DNA of 64,000 bases from Hippophae tibetana (GCA_037013495.1 CM072811.1:26724159-26788158); one strand, 5' to 3'. Positions 1 to 13,076 are shown, numbered from the stretch's first letter. Made by a program: numbers and translations. Notes: generated from the sequence alone by a model not told the origin.

Positions 1-250
1 TTTATATATTAATTTTTTATTATATAATAATTAATATAATAAGTATATTAATTAAAATAATATCATCCATAAAAATAAGTTATTGTATAAATATTTTTTA
101 TCATTTTAAATTTCATTTATCTGACTCATGATTTGTTTTGATTCGTTTGAACGTAAATTTCCTTGCTTGTGTCAATCAAACTATTCTCCAAATGTATTTA
201 ATATTTTTCTCTTATTGATTTTAATCCCATAAATAATATTTTTGTTGCAG

Positions 251-301
251 CAATCAATATCCGTAATTAGGGTTGATAAAGACGCCCTAGCTGCCATGTA
301 A
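251..301 (+). CDS. possible 3'-terminal exon of a gene starting left of the window
   Basis: A good acceptor (T-rich tract ending TTGTTGCAG) is followed by 16 codons reading QSISVIRVDKDALAAM and then TAA. The GC content is above the surroundings. No more of the gene is visible, so the family cannot be named and the match may be chance. Confidence 0.22.
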   Translation, partial: QSISVIRVDKDALAAM

Positions 302-980
302 GATGCAGTGCTATTTCAATAAATTAGTTTTTAAAGATGAAACGGTAGTTCACGTTTTGGAACATATGAATTAAAACATTGAGAAAATTAGCATAGGTAA
401 GGATATAAAATGAGTTATTTTATTTTATCTAATATTTTTAATAAATTTATAAATTAATGTTATTTCATCTCATTTAATTATATCATATTTTATTTAAAAA
501 AATTGTTAATAGACTTATGATTATTATAGATAATTATATATTATTTTTTCATTATTCTTGTTAATTTTACTTGGATCATTGGATCTATTTGAAACAAATA
601 TGATATCACATTATGTAATATTTTATAATTATATATTTACAAAATTTATAGATTAATTTATGGGTTAATTGAATACCATATCAACATAGACACTTACAAA
701 TATAAGATATTAGCTACTATAAGTGGAGATATAATTTATCACACAAGGTGTGGATAAAAGGTTTGAGAAGTTTTTTTTTTCTTTTTTTAAATAAGCAATG
801 AAAGTTACTTACCTTTTTAAAAGAAGTACTTTAGTTTATATAATTTTAAAGCATTGGAAATTACTTAAGTTAATTTTTTTAAAAACAAGCATCATAGTTT
901 ATTTGTTTTTAAATAATGCACCGTAAATCACTCAATATTTTAAAAGCAAATTTACTACAAATAATTCATTACAAATCACT
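302..980. other. AT-rich intergenic, nothing recognised
   Basis: Low-complexity AT-rich sequence with homopolymer runs. No ORF, RNA gene or repeat end could be supported. Confidence 0.6.
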
Positions 981-2160
981 CAACATTTGGCCATTGAAGT
1001 CGCATGGTTAGCATGTTTGGCTTGGATAAAGTATCCACGCCTGAGGGACAAAAGATGGTCGCACAAATCGCGACGGACAGAAGATGCTCTAGTTGGTCCC
1101 AACTTGTCTAGGATGGATGGTTGGAAAGGTGATGTCCATGCATTCGTGGTTGGATGATCCATGTGAACTTTATTTGGTTAGCCTTAGGACTCAAGTCCCA
1201 TTGTGGTTGGTTACCTCGTCGATCGGATCTTGCTTGGGTTTGGGCCTGAGCTTGTGTATTATAGGCATTGGAGGATGTTTTCTTGAAGGGTCTCAATTTA
1301 GGAGCTAATGGCTCTAGTAGGTACTCTAGGATGCCCTGAAGCGTATTCTTTATCATGTCCAAATGAACCTCAACCCAATCTCTCCTTTTTAAAGCCGATC
1401 AAACCTGTTATGGATGGGTAGGTGTAGGTGCAATATCTTCACCTTTAGCAAGTCATAAGAGATTTGGAAGGATTGGTGGATAGATGGATGGTAGGAGCTC
1501 TTGATTGTTGATTGAGATCTAAGCATTTGAACTAGTTGACTGGTTCATGGTCCCTCTAAGAAGAAAAGAGGATTGAGTTAGTAGATGTAGTAAATCAGAT
1601 GAATAGAGGTCTTTTCTTAGAAAATCTTGCAACACTTTAATCTCTTTACAAATACCTATATCTTTATTGTTGTAGATGAAGAGTTAGAAATCATTAAAAA
1701 AGTTCTAAAGTTTAATCTTTTTTAGCCTTTCCATAGACTGAGTTGGATGTTGATGTTGATTTTTTTCAACACCGCATATGATTATTCTCTAGGAATCTAT
1801 AAGACATAACAATTAGTTAGGATCTTGGACCATCGTGTGGGGTGGTGGCCTTTGGCCTTCCGATGCTTAAGTTAGTAATGAGATTTTATGAACGTAAAGG
1901 AGATATAGGTCTCGCTTTATGATAAGTAGAAAAAAGAGTGTTTGGTTATTCTTCTCTATTATGTGAAAGAAGTTGAGTTGTGATATGAGATATGACTTTC
2001 AAGTTATGTGTGAATTCGTACAATGATGAATATATATATATAGAGAATAGAATTCACTTGATACATACCATTTATACATATAGATAGTTTTGTTGTAGTA
2101 TCGTAGTTATCTCTCTGTAATTATCTCTTTCAAACAATTAGTGAATCATTATTGGCCCTT
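981..2160. other. higher-GC remnant, probably an old retroelement piece
   Basis: GC content rises clearly against both flanks, and broken ORFs of 60-84 codons occur on both strands with no family I recognise. Near 1840-1880 a stretch GCCTTCCGATGCTTAAGTTA resembles a motif I associate with plant LTRs. No LTR ends or primer-binding site were found, so assignment to a retroelement is a guess. Confidence 0.25.
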
Positions 2161-3089
2161 TTATCTCTTTATTGAAATTATTTTATGATAATGCTTATTT
2201 GATGACTTAGCATTTAATAGGTTGGTTCATAAGATTATTTGCTGACTGGAACTACTCTTTATCTTTCACATGAAATGTATTAAATTACATCCAACAAATT
2301 ATTTAAGCAAACCTCCCACATGCTTAAGCTTTTAAGAGATCTAGTGTTTGAAACTTCTACAGAACGTGTATAATGTAAAAGATGAAAAGCATATAGTATA
2401 ACATAGACATTAGATGTTTGGCAAACCTATTGCCTTGGTTGAATACCATTTTAATGTGTAAAAATTTAAGTTTGTGACTGATATTGATATTATTTAAAGT
2501 CAAGAGAAAAATAGACAAAAAAATGGGGATCAGTAATTAAAAACACATTTTAAATAAAAATAAAAACATTGATTTATTAATAATATCTCTTTATTGGTGG
2601 CTAGAAGTTTGATAATGATGTGAATGAAGATTAGATTTAGGGTTATTTTATATATATAGTGTGTGTGTGTTTTTATTTTTTTAAATTATGTCTTTTAATT
2701 ACTAAACATATTATTTTTTATCATTTTTACTGTTTAATATAAATACCCATTGTATTGAATTTTTTATTTTTAAAAATTCATCGTAGTGTAGTTTTTTAAG
2801 AAAATATAAATGGTATTTTATAAAGTTTCAATGAATTGGTGTTTAGAAGAGAATTGATGTTTGGGTTGAATACACTTCCAATGAATTTGTGAAAGTAGCT
2901 TCGATCTAGCTATATATAAAATGTTCATAAAATAATGTTGTATTACCTACAATCACGATAATAATGGTAATTAAGTTCCTCATCAAATTAAAAGAACGAA
3001 ACAAATTTAATAAGGCCACACAAAACAAACCATGAATTGTGTTATTATGTTTGATTCATATGTCATGGTGTCATTGTAACCACTAAGGT
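2161..3089. other. AT-rich intergenic, nothing recognised
   Basis: Only AT-rich sequence with a short GT run near 2660-2672. No gene or element boundary is visible. Confidence 0.55.
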
Positions 3090-3610
3090 AGCATATGTAA
3101 GACTTTACAATTAATGTAAGACCTTGTATTAGTTATCGTCCAAAAATATGCAATGCCTTGAGTATATCTAATACTTTTTTGTATTTTTTCTAAAGTTTAC
3201 ATCATGCACCCTTTGAAAATATGATCGGCCTTACATTTGAATTATATGTAACATATTATATATGTTTCTTAAAAATATATAAGGTTTATATCTAATAAAA
3301 GTCACTAGAACTTTGACAGGTGCCAAAACTTTGGTGGGATCACCAAATATAAGGTCTTACATTCAAACTAAAAAATATGTAAGATCTTATATCTGAACGA
3401 AACATATTTAAGGTCTTACCTTTATACTAAACATATATAAGATCTTATATTTGAACTAAAAATATTTAAGGTTTTACATCCAAACTAAAAATATGTATAG
3501 TCTTATATATGAATCATATGTAATACATTACATATGTTTCCTAAAAAAATATATGGTCTTAAATCCATCAAAAATCGTAGGAATTCCAAGCGATTGTTGG
3601 TGACCTTATA
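3090..3610. repeat. degenerate tandem repeat, TATGTAAGATCTTATA-type units
   Basis: Units of roughly 30-40 bases built on TAAGGTCTTACAT / TAAGATCTTATAT followed by an AACTAAAAATAT-like spacer recur through the block. A related block lies at about 48976-49245 and shares the same motifs and the ATGTAACA.ATTACA.ATGTTTC segment. It is therefore a dispersed family with internal repetition. Confidence 0.55.
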
Positions 3611-4660
3611 CATAAAATAAAATTATATCTCACTTGAATTTTAAATTGTGAACTTCTAACACTTAATGTTATAAAAAATTCAATAAATGTTATAAAAAAT
3701 TCAATAATTTAAACATACTTTTATTAAAATAAGATACATAAAACATTTTTTTAATTAAAAATAAGTAGTAGTGGAAAAATAATTAATACTATTTTCTATA
3801 TATATGATACCCCTAGTGAATGTAAATTCTAAATTCATCACTAGTCACAGTAATTCTTTTACGTAGTAAAAATGTTTTGATATTTATATTATTTTATTGG
3901 GTATACAAATTTGAGATCAGTATAATTTATTGTTGTTTTGAAAAATTTGATAAATACGTGATTATTTAAACAAAAAATTGGGAATGTATAGCGGTAAAAG
4001 AAATAGCTGAAATTTACCAAATATGGATTCTTTTGTTTATTTAATGGGCCGTGTTGGCCCTTTCGAAAACAGTGTATTTAATGCCCATCTCTTTCACGCT
4101 GTAACTTGAAACGCAACCCATCTTAGTCTCTTTATGATCTCTTGCTCTGTTGCTTAAAAGGGCTTGAAAAGACGAACCAACCTGTTTTATTGGTCAGTGA
4201 CTGTACGAAATAATGAATTAAGGAAGCCAGCGGTGTACCGAAATGCATGATGTAACGCTGCTTATGGTTCCAGCGATTGTGACCATTTGGTGTGATTTTG
4301 TAAAATGTAATATAATATCATATTTGATTTTAAGTAATAATATAGATAGCAAATATATTATTATTTCAATTTACGTATTTTTTTTATTATTTGATACAAT
4401 TTAATATTTTAATTATATTTATTAATAATATTATCTCAATTTATTTACGTGACTACTCAAATTTTAAATATAATAAATATAACCCTAAGTAAACACTCAA
4501 CCCCAATATTAATAAGATATGTTGAAAAATATATTAAAATCATTAATAGATGTTAAAAAATATTTTCATAAAAAACATGTTTTTTTTGTGTGTTATATAC
4601 ACTAACTTTAATTTAGTTTCATTTTACGGTATATTTTCAAAATATTATTTTTTAGATAGA
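3611..4660. other. AT-rich intergenic, nothing recognised
   Basis: AT-rich sequence. A slightly more complex stretch at 4020-4300 has no usable ORF or RNA signature. Confidence 0.5.
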
Positions 4661-7335
4661 TTAAAGATTTAAATTTCATAAATATATAACAATATTTATT
4701 GTCAAGTAACAATTATTATTGTTCTGATTTTTTATTTTATAAAATAAAAGAAAAACAAATTTACATAAAATTTTAAGTTAGTTTTAGAAAAATTGATGTT
4801 AAGTATTTTATAAAGTAGTTTGCATAAATATTCTAAAAAATAATTAATTAATTTTTTATTTTAATAAAAATAAATAACTTGGGATTATCTTATTATAAAT
4901 CAGGTGATACAATTCACACCCCATCATAATGAACTTAATTTCAAATTTCACCTATATAATATTTTTTTATTTAATAAAAAAAGAGACTTATGTATATTTA
5001 AAAAATATATTATATGTATATGTATACATATATATATATATATATAATAACTATTTCATAAGCAATAAAATTCAAATATAATATAAATATGAATAATTTT
5101 ATCACAATTAAGAGCGAGCAAAATATCCTATCAATCTGAAAAATCTAAAAAATCCTATCAAATCTTAAAAAATTGAATGATTTCGATCCGAAGTCGGATC
5201 GAATTTGGATTGGATTTTATAAATCCGATCAGATTCGGATTCAGATTCGGATTAGAAATATTCAAATCTATATAATCCAATCCGATCCAATATATTTAAT
5301 ATATTATTTAAAATATATATATAATAATATTATAATAAATAATAAACTAAGTTAATATACTCTATGACTCCAACTCTTTAATCTTAACAAAACGGAAACC
5401 CTAATTAAATTTTTTTCAGCCACCATCTCTCTCTATCTCTTGTACTCGAGTCGACTCTACCCCCGTCATTGGTTCCAGTCGTTGCGTTCGAGTTGATGTT
5501 CGTCTGTCGCTGCTCGGTGTTCATTGTTTGCCTATCGTCTGTCGCTTGTCACTGTTCGTTGTACCCTTTAGCTCTTTAGATACCATTACTATTTCGACTT
5601 CATTCTTTCTTCAAAATCCAGTAAGATTTTGCTCTTTTGCAGCTGGGTTTTTATTATTTTGATGTTTAGCTTTCTGGGTCTTGTTAGTTTCTTTCATTCT
5701 TTTCTTGATCTCGCTCAGTATACAATCTAGGTTTTGTTAATTTGGTTGGTTTGATTCATAGAGACGTGAATTTGATAGGTTTTGAAAGTAAGAGTTTGAT
5801 TGTACATTATTGTTGAGAAAAATGGATGAATTTCATTAGATTCAGCAATCGGTTTATTCAAAATAGTTAATTCATTGAGTTGCTTGAGCTTTTGTTAGAT
5901 TTTTTGTTGCGTTGATTTCGTAACAATGAGAGTTCAGTTTTGTTGCGTCCATATACCTATACTTCTAATTCTTTTTTCAGGATTTGATGCTTTCAATGCC
6001 CGGTAGCTAATTTAATTTGTATACTTGTATCTTGGATTAGCATCAAATAACTTTTTGGCGTGTCATAAGTTGTAACTACATTGATTTAGACTAGTATGTG
6101 AAGCAAATAGCAACTTTATATTTATTTAAGTTACTTTATGTTGACAGCTTTACAAATATACGCTCTTTAACTCCCAAATCATAAGTTTCGGCATAGCAAC
6201 GAATCTCCAATTACTTCATAGTTCATACTGGTTCATGGTTTCTATTTGTACGACTTTTTTGCCTCAAGGTAAAAAAATGAGTACCTATAACATGTTGCAC
6301 AGTACCCTTTCATGATTTATGAGATAATGCTATACTGGGAACTTCAACTAACTATGACATGGTTTGGTGCACTAAAGTATTATATCAAAACTTTCCATGA
6401 TCTTTCATTGCTATAAAATGAATGTATTTTATATTATATTTATTGATTGGTTAATTAGAAATGTCTTTTATCTTTGTCTGACTTTTGAGTAATATATTGC
6501 GAGAGATAAATCTTGTCATGTATAATATAACGATATGTTCTACTAGTTTTGTGATGATATTTTAGTCTCTTTTACATGTTGGCATTCAATTTTTCAAGTT
6601 GGGATCTTTAAGGGCTTGATGGTATTGGAACCTTGAATGATTATTAAAAAGAGTTATTGTTATTATTAATTTTGGAGAGTGAAGTTAATTTATGTAATTG
6701 ATATTTAATTTTTTGAAGTTAAATTATGTAATTGATGTTGAATTTTTTTCTTTTTGATTATTTTTGTTAAATTATTTTTAATCACATTTTCTACTTTTTA
6801 ATTTGTATGAAAAATATTTTTATTTTAGATTTTTTTATTTTATGTAATTTTTTATTTTATATGTTGAAATTATATCATATTTGTATTTGTTCGGATTGAC
6901 ATTTATAGCAGTTGGGATCATATTGATATTTCATAATTTGTTTATTTATGTAATTTTTTTAATAGATTTAAATTAAAATTTTGACCATATCCGATCGGAT
7001 TAGAATTTAAAGCGGATTCAGATTTGTTCGGATTGAGATGTACAACAGATCGGATTCGGATTGACATTTAAAGTGGATTCAGATTGAATAATTTTTGGAT
7101 TGAATAATTTTCGGATCGGATCGGATTCGAATTGAATAATTCATAATTTGCTTCGGATCAGATCGAATTCGAATTGATCTAAAACTTGTGGTTTCAAACC
7201 AATGCTCACCCCTAATCACAATATTGATAATAATTACATATTTTATTTAACAACATATAGACTTATCCAGTTAATATTTTTACTATCTAGTTTTAGACCT
7301 GTATGTATGCAAGGGTTTCTGATTCAAATTCAATA
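4661..7335. repeat. AT-rich dispersed repeat, copy A (split by hAT element)
   Basis: The pieces 4661-5108 and 7215-7335 are similar to 7336-7760 and to 24250-24620: the same order of a TTCTTTATTTTATAAAATAA segment, a TATTTTATAA segment, an AGCAATA..ATTCAAATAT segment and an ATCACAATATTGATAATAAT segment. The last segment is continuous at about 7700, which shows the sequence before the hAT insertion. The nature of the family is unknown. Confidence 0.5.
5109..7214 (+). mobile_element. non-autonomous hAT-type DNA transposon (2.1 kb)
   Basis: The right end reads TGCTCACCCCTA and the left end TAAGAGCGAGCA, a degenerate inverted copy. Both are flanked by the 8-bp duplication ATCACAAT (5101-5108 and 7215-7222), the length typical of hAT elements. 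Subterminal zones (5130-5300 and 6985-7190) are packed with GGATTCGGATT / CCGATC-type motifs like those in the element at 25591-26590. The interior at 5400-5760 is GC-richer, with CT-rich leader-like sequence and intron-like signals, resembling a 5' gene end. No transposase ORF exists. Superfamily is inferred from TIR form and TSD length. Confidence 0.8.
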
Positions 7336-8510
7336 AATATATCATAATATTAATTGTTGAGTAATAATTATTATTGTTTCAAATTCTTTATTTTATAAAC
7401 TAATAAAAAATAAGTCGTTTGATAAACATATAGTATTATTAATTATTTAGTAATAATTGTTATTGTTTCAAATTCTTTATTTTATAAAATAAAATAAAAA
7501 TAAACCTTTTAATATAATTTTTTTAAAGTTATTTTTATTATAATAAAAATATTGATGTTAAAATATTTTATAAGATGGTTTATAGAAATACTCTTAAAAT
7601 AAATATTTAATTAATTTGTTATTTTAGTGATGAATAAATATATAATAGTAACTACTTTATTAGCAATAGAATTCAAATATTATATAAACATAAGTCATTT
7701 ATCACAATATTGATAATAATTACAAATATTTATTTAATAAATAATTCAAATATAACATAAGAATATATGAGCTTATTCAATTTATATTTTTACTATCTAA
7801 TAAGTTAATTATACATGACTAATAACATTTTTTTCTTAAAACTAATTTATATTATCTAAATATACTTTTTTTAAGTAATTTGAGCTATGATATGATATCA
7901 AAGTGAAAACTATTTGTTCAACAAAAATATTATCTTCTTATAAATGAATTGATTAAACACTCATTAAATAAATAATAAATAAACTATATGAATTATCACC
8001 GTTAATGTAATCATTACTACAATAGTTACACATGACCTCGATTTTTAACCATGATCGTAGGTATATAGTCATGGTTATAAAAATTGAGGCCTAAGTAAGA
8101 GAGATCATAAACTGTTACCTACGGTTTCGATTTTTTATAAAATTGAAACTATAGACATACTTTATGGCCTCAGTCTTATAAAAAACTAAGGTCATAGACA
8201 TACTCTATGACCCCAGTTTAAAAAAAATCGAGACTATAAACATACCATTTAACCTCATTTTTCAATATAAATTAAAATAAATTGATAAATTAAAAAAAAT
8301 TAAAATTTGCTATGTTAAAATTAAGATTGAAATTACATTTGATAGTTTTTATATGTACTAAAACATAATGAAACTTTACTATAGCAAGTTAATTAAAATG
8401 TTCCAACATATGGAATACATGAATTGTTTTTACTAATATTAATACTAATCAAATTGTACACAATTTCTTACATCATTGCCAACAAGGTCATTAGAAGTAC
8501 CACTAAAAAC

Positions 8511-8697
8511 CTGGTACTAGTGTTAGTGCTAGTGCTGGTGTTCAGGTGTTGGTATTAATGTTGGTGATGAGGTGTTAGTACTAGTATTGATAACGATGCT
8601 AAGGTGTTGGTGCTGGTGTGGTGGTATTGGGGTGCTGGTATCGGTGTTGGTGCTAGGATGTTGGTATTGATATCGATGCTAGTACTGATATGTAGCT
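8511..8697. repeat. GGTGYTGGTRYT-type minisatellite inside the CACTA element
   Basis: About 190 bases of imperfect hexamers of the GGTGTT / GGTGCT / GGTATT type. They are strongly G/T-biased and unlike the surrounding AT-rich sequence. Confidence 0.7.
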
Positions 8698-8896
8698 CTA
8701 AATTGATATGTAGCTCAAGCTTGTTGCTGGAAACTTTACTTGCATTATTATCGCTTATTAGGTAGGATTTCTTTGCTGTTACTTCTTAATTTCATACACA
8801 AAACATAAAAAAAAATGCCCTTTAAATTTGTATAATCAAATTCATATATGTGATGACTCATATTTGGATGTTTAAAATTTTCAATTATCATAAAAA

Positions 8897-9400
8897 GGGT
8901 CAACATGGGATGATCAAGATAGACTTTGAGTTCTTGGGTAGCTTGAGTCGTGACCTATATATTATTCACACAAAGTGTTCAACTAAGGAAAAGGTAACAG
9001 AGAGCAACAATTCTACCTTTGGTTTGACCCAACTGTTGATTTTCACACATACTCTATCATTTGGAATCCATAGCGCCTTACGTAAGTCATATAAGTTGAG
9101 ATGACTCTGATATTTCTCTGTTTCAACTAATCTCTCAAATTTTCAACATCAATGACCCTGACTTTCATATTTCTCTGTTTTAGCTTCTCTAAAAATGCTA
9201 CACCAATTAGAGAGTTCAAGAACTTAGAAACAATGAGTGTTCCATTCCCAAAAGATTAGACAATGAGAATATACTCAAGTCTATGGAATGTTGATGATTG
9301 GGCAACACATGGTGGTCTTGTGAAGATAGATTGGTCACAAACACTATTCCCAACCTCTTATAGAAACTTCAAAGCTAATGCTTGTGTTTGGAAGTTCTAG
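8897..9400 (+). pseudogene. captured xyloglucan endotransglucosylase/hydrolase (XTH, GH16) fragment
   Basis: Three blocks keep the XTH order. 8897-8992 reads IKIDFEFLGSLSRDLYIIHT, where families normally carry DEIDFEFLG, so the nucleophile Glu position is Lys. 8993-9070, shifted by one frame, reads GNREQQFYLWFDPT and VDFHTYSIIWNP and hits TAG. After an intron-like gap ending TTTTAG, 9200-9400 reads TPIREFKNLE, a TAG at about 9257, then [18 protein letters not shown] and ending NACVWKF. XTHs remodel cell-wall xyloglucan. The N-terminal third and the Cys-rich C-terminus are missing. The retained intron-like gap argues for capture of genomic DNA rather than a processed copy. The fragment cannot make an active enzyme. 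Confidence 0.85.
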
Positions 9401-9664
9401 CCATTTTAAGAAAAACCTACGATTTCTCAATTCCTTGAAAGAAATTTTCCATAAAACATGGAGAAGTAACATTATATAGATATTATTGAATGCAAAAAAA
9501 TAGATATTGAGATTTGAAGAATGAATATGCACTCATAGCATAATGATTTGGACATGACCTTAGTTTTTTTATCTCACATTTTCCCAACTTTAGTATTTGT
9601 TTTATGAAACCATTAGTGAATGCGGTAAAAAAAGGGATATAAAGCACAAATTTATTGTATAATA

Positions 9665-9830
9665 TGGACTCAACCAATACCTCTAAGGTTTTAAAAGACT
9701 CTTTAGTGGTAGCAACATCCTCTTCAAAGGAACACATGAAAAATAATGTTTCCATTATTTTAAAAGTAAATGGAATATTAACCAATGTTTTATGGTCAAC
9801 AAGACCAAGATGAGCAAGTTCACCATTGAA
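9665..9830 (-). pseudogene. captured formin FH2-domain fragment
   Basis: Within a 116-codon minus-strand ORF (9483-9833), residues about 10-55 include IPFTFKIMETLFFMCSFEED and VATTKESFKTLEV. These match my knowledge of the plant formin FH2 domain, in the helical part before the LLEAVLKTGNRMN region, which is not present. Formins nucleate actin filaments. The piece is about 45 residues, and the rest of the ORF is not formin-like. It lies opposite in orientation to the XTH fragment and 265 bases from it, so two separate captures are likely. No database check was possible. Confidence 0.6.
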
Positions 9831-9902
9831 CAACCTAAGCTTTAGTTTTGTGCAATAGACAAGAAATCCAAATTAACAAAAAGTTAGTAATGTAGAGAAA
9901 GT

Positions 9903-10350
9903 TGTTGGAAAATTATGCAAATTTTCAATAAGCCAAATTTATGAGAAAGCAAAATAGACAAAATAACACACAAATTTGATAACGAAGTTTGACCAATCTT
10001 GCTTACGTCTTCGGACCTGCTGCAGATCTTTTTACTGAAAGAGAAGAAATTACACAAGGTGTTTACAACACTCGTGACTCACAACCCACAAGCCAATTAC
10101 ACCTAAGAAAATTACTCTCAATTTTCTCTCACAAAATATTTTCTCTCAATTGGAATGAACACTTGTATGATTAATTCATTACAATTACACATCTATTTAT
10201 AGGAAAATTCACTCCTTGAATTACTCCTTAAATTAATGATTCATTGAAATTCTTCTTGAATTAAGCTCATTATTTTGCTACATGTTTTGCTCCATGTTTT
10301 GATCCTTAATTTGCTCCTTAAATTAAGGAGCTTTATAGCAATCTCCAACA
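9903..10350 (-). repeat. 3' LTR of copia-1 (448 bp)
   Basis: It is closely alignable to 13077-13512 along its whole length, with small indels (for example TGATTCATTGAAATTCTTCTTG against TGGTTTCTTGAATTGC near 10245). Ends are TGTTGGA...TCCAACA. The adjoining interior on the coding strand, CAAGTGAGAGAT, would be the polypurine tract, which is weak. Confidence 0.92.
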
Positions 10351-10439
10351 ATCTCTCACTTGAAGACTGATCTCAATCTGTCTTCACACTTCGATCAATG
10401 CAACAGTTTTTCTAGTCTTGTTACTCTAGTAGACCAACT

Positions 10440-12914
10440 GAAGTTGAGCACAACTTCAATTTCATGGCAAGCTCTCACTTGCTGGCCTCTCGAGTTTGAC
10501 AAGCTTCATCATAGCATTCAGATTCTCCTCCATCAACCAGTAACATATAGTTCATGTATCTCATGTTAGGCACATGAGGTTGAGAAGACCTTCTCAATAC
10601 AGAAGTTATAGTAGTAGGCTATGATGTGTTAGACTATTGCACACTGCTCTATCCAACGAGTTCCTCTGGTTGAGGACTTGCTACAATTAGTTCCTTCACG
10701 GAACTATCTGGGACATCATCTGCATCTACAAATACTAACTCATTCTGTTTTGAGTCGTTGGTATTTGTTTTATGCATGTTATTATACATCACTCTTTCAT
10801 TGAAAATCACATCTCTACTACGAATCACTTTCTAGTTTTCATTATCCCAAATTTGGTAGCCAAACTCATCCTCACCATAGCAGATGAAGGTGCATTTCTT
10901 AGATTTGGGATCAACCTTATTTAAACTTGTCTTGATCACTAATATGCACAAATGCTACATAGCTGAAAACTTTTAGATGTGATAGTTTCACCTTTTTTCT
11001 GCTTTATAATGCATCTGGTATTCTGTTCTCCAATGGAACAGATGGACCTCGATTGATCAAATAAGATTCCGTGTTGATTGCTTCTGCCCAGAACTGCTTC
11101 GGTAGACCTGATCGTATACGAATGCTTCTGGCTCTTTCTATCAAAGTTCGGTTCATACGCTCAGCTATACCATTGTGTTGAGGCATGTCTGGCACAATTC
11201 TTTCCATTCTGATCACATGCTCATAGCAGGAACTTTTGAATCTGGTGTTCTCATATTCACCACTATTATCGGTTTTGACCTTTTTTATCTTCAAACCTGT
11301 CTCATTTTCCACCATAGCTTTCCATCTTTTGAAAGCCTCAAATACTTTAGACTTATGCTTTAGAAAGTAAACTTATACCTTCCGAGAGTGATCATCGATG
11401 AAATTCACGAAGTAGTGTTTCCCACCAATGAATGAGACGATTATTGGTCCCCAAACATCAGAATGGATAAGCTCTAACCTTTCCTTCTTTGGGGTTTTAC
11501 CACTTGTCTTAAAGTTGACTCTCTTTTATTTTCTAAGTATGAAATCTTCGCATATGTCTATCTCTGCAGACAGTAGGCCTAGAAGTTTTCCCTTTGAGTG
11601 CATAATCTTCATCCCTTTCTCACTCACATGGCCTAGTCTCTGGTGCCACAAATTTGGTGTTTCATTGCCTGTTGTAACTGCGATTGAACAATGTGCCCCT
11701 GCTGTCATGTAAAGAGTGCCACTCTTCTTGCCTCGAGCAACTGTCATTACGCCTTTTGAAATCTTCCAATCATCACCATGGAAGATCGTAGTGTAACCTT
11801 CACTGGTCAATTTCCCTACTGAGATTAAGTTCCTTCTTAGGTCGGGAATATGCTTGACATCCTTCAGCTCCCAAACAGACCCGTTCAACTTAATCTTCAC
11901 TACACCTTTGCCAATAATAGCACACATTTGATCATCATCAAGATATATCTTTCCAATGTTTCTGATGATATATTTCTCGAAGAATTCTTTATGTGAAGTA
12001 ACATGGAACGATGCTCCAAAGTCTAACACCCAAGATTCTTCGTTACTCTCCAAAGAGTATATCAATGCATCATCTCCTCCATCTCCTCCTGAGGTGGAAG
12101 AAACATTTGCCTCTGCCTTCACTTGTTTATCCTTTGGTGCACTTTTGCACTAATTTTTGTAGTGCCGAGTTCTCCCAAAATTCCAACACTCGATAGTCTT
12201 CGAGCTATGGGAATTATTATGATTCTTGGATTTGGACCTCTTGTCCTTTGATCTACCTTGGTAGTCTGTTCTGCCACGTCCATTCCCTCTGATTGAATCT
12301 CTTCCTCTTAACTCTATATGCAAACCTGAAGAGGTTAACGATTCACCTGACTCTTTACGTCGGATCTCTTCACTGAGAACCAGATCACGAACATCGTCAA
12401 ATTTCAACTCATTACTTCCTGACAAGCTACTCACAGCCATGACAGTAGCATTTCAACTTTCTGGTAAAGAAGACAAAAGTATCAATGCTCGTACTTCATC
12501 AAATTCAATTTCCATTGAACTCAACTCGGTTGTGACTTTGTTGAGTTCATTAAGATGTTGAGCTACCGATGCGCCTTCCATCATCCGCAAATTGAACAAA
12601 CACCTCATCAAGTGCACTTTGTTTGAGGGTGATGACTTCTCATACATATTGGAGAGAGCTTCCATAAGACCCGACGTGGTCTTTTCCTTTGCTATGTTGA
12701 AAGTAACATTACAGGATAACGTTAATTGAATAACTCTGAGGACTTGTCTGTCTAGAAGATTCCAATCATCTTCCTTCATAGCCTCTGACTTCTTCCCTAA
12801 GAGAGGTTGATATAAATTTTTTTGATACAGATAATCCTCTATCTGCATTTTCCAAAATCTATAATCTATGCCATCGAATTTTTCAAGTTTCACATTTCCT
12901 TCATTTGCGGCCAT
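10440..12914 (-). pseudogene. copia-1 gag-pol remnant: gag, protease, integrase, stub of RT
   Basis: Gag starts MAANEGNVKLEKFDGIDYRF at 12914. It reaches SSLPES then TGA at 12453 where Trp would be expected, and continues MAVSSLSGSNELKFDDVRDL. The zinc knuckle reads CWNFGRTRHYKN, lacking the second Cys. A stop at 12150 precedes the protease, where the usual DSGAS reads DFGAS (WVLDFGASFHVT, about 12020). The pre-integrase block LWHQRLGHVSEKG follows, then a stop at 11526. Integrase keeps the D, D and E positions (HSDVWGP, KTDNSGEY, GIAERMNRT), with a stop in between. The linker (YGEDEFGYQIWDNEN, about 10860) is present. After a deletion only YDEACQTREASK near 10500, the region before RT proper, is left. 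Confidence 0.9.
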
Positions 12915-13062
12915 TGCTCCTACTCAAATCTGACTTCCTCCGGATCGTTTCTGAACCATCGTGTATTAGAACACCTTCGTCGACAAACCAATATCGCCAA
13001 CAAATTTTACTATTCATGTAAATAGTAACCTTGTAGAAAATTGACAGAAATCACCACCAATA

Positions 13063-13074
13063 GCTCTGATACTA
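13063..13074 (-). other. primer-binding site of copia-1
   Basis: The coding strand reads TAGTATCAGAGC directly inside the 5' LTR. The usual plant site complementary to initiator-Met tRNA is TGGTATCAGAGC, so there is one difference. Confidence 0.85.
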
Positions 13075-13076
13075 GT

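Noticed and set aside
1093-1362. Opposed ORFs of 71 and 84 codons as genes
   Set aside because: Both strands are open over the same GC-rich patch, no family is recognised and there are no gene signals; more likely an element remnant.
3601-3780. Possible matrix attachment or replication origin because of AT richness
   Set aside because: The whole window is AT-rich, so composition alone gives no support.
9989-10174. 61-codon plus-strand ORF
   Set aside because: It lies within the copia-1 LTR on the non-coding strand.
11175-12196. Plus-strand ORFs across 11.2-12.2 kb
   Set aside because: Antisense shadows of copia-1 integrase and protease.
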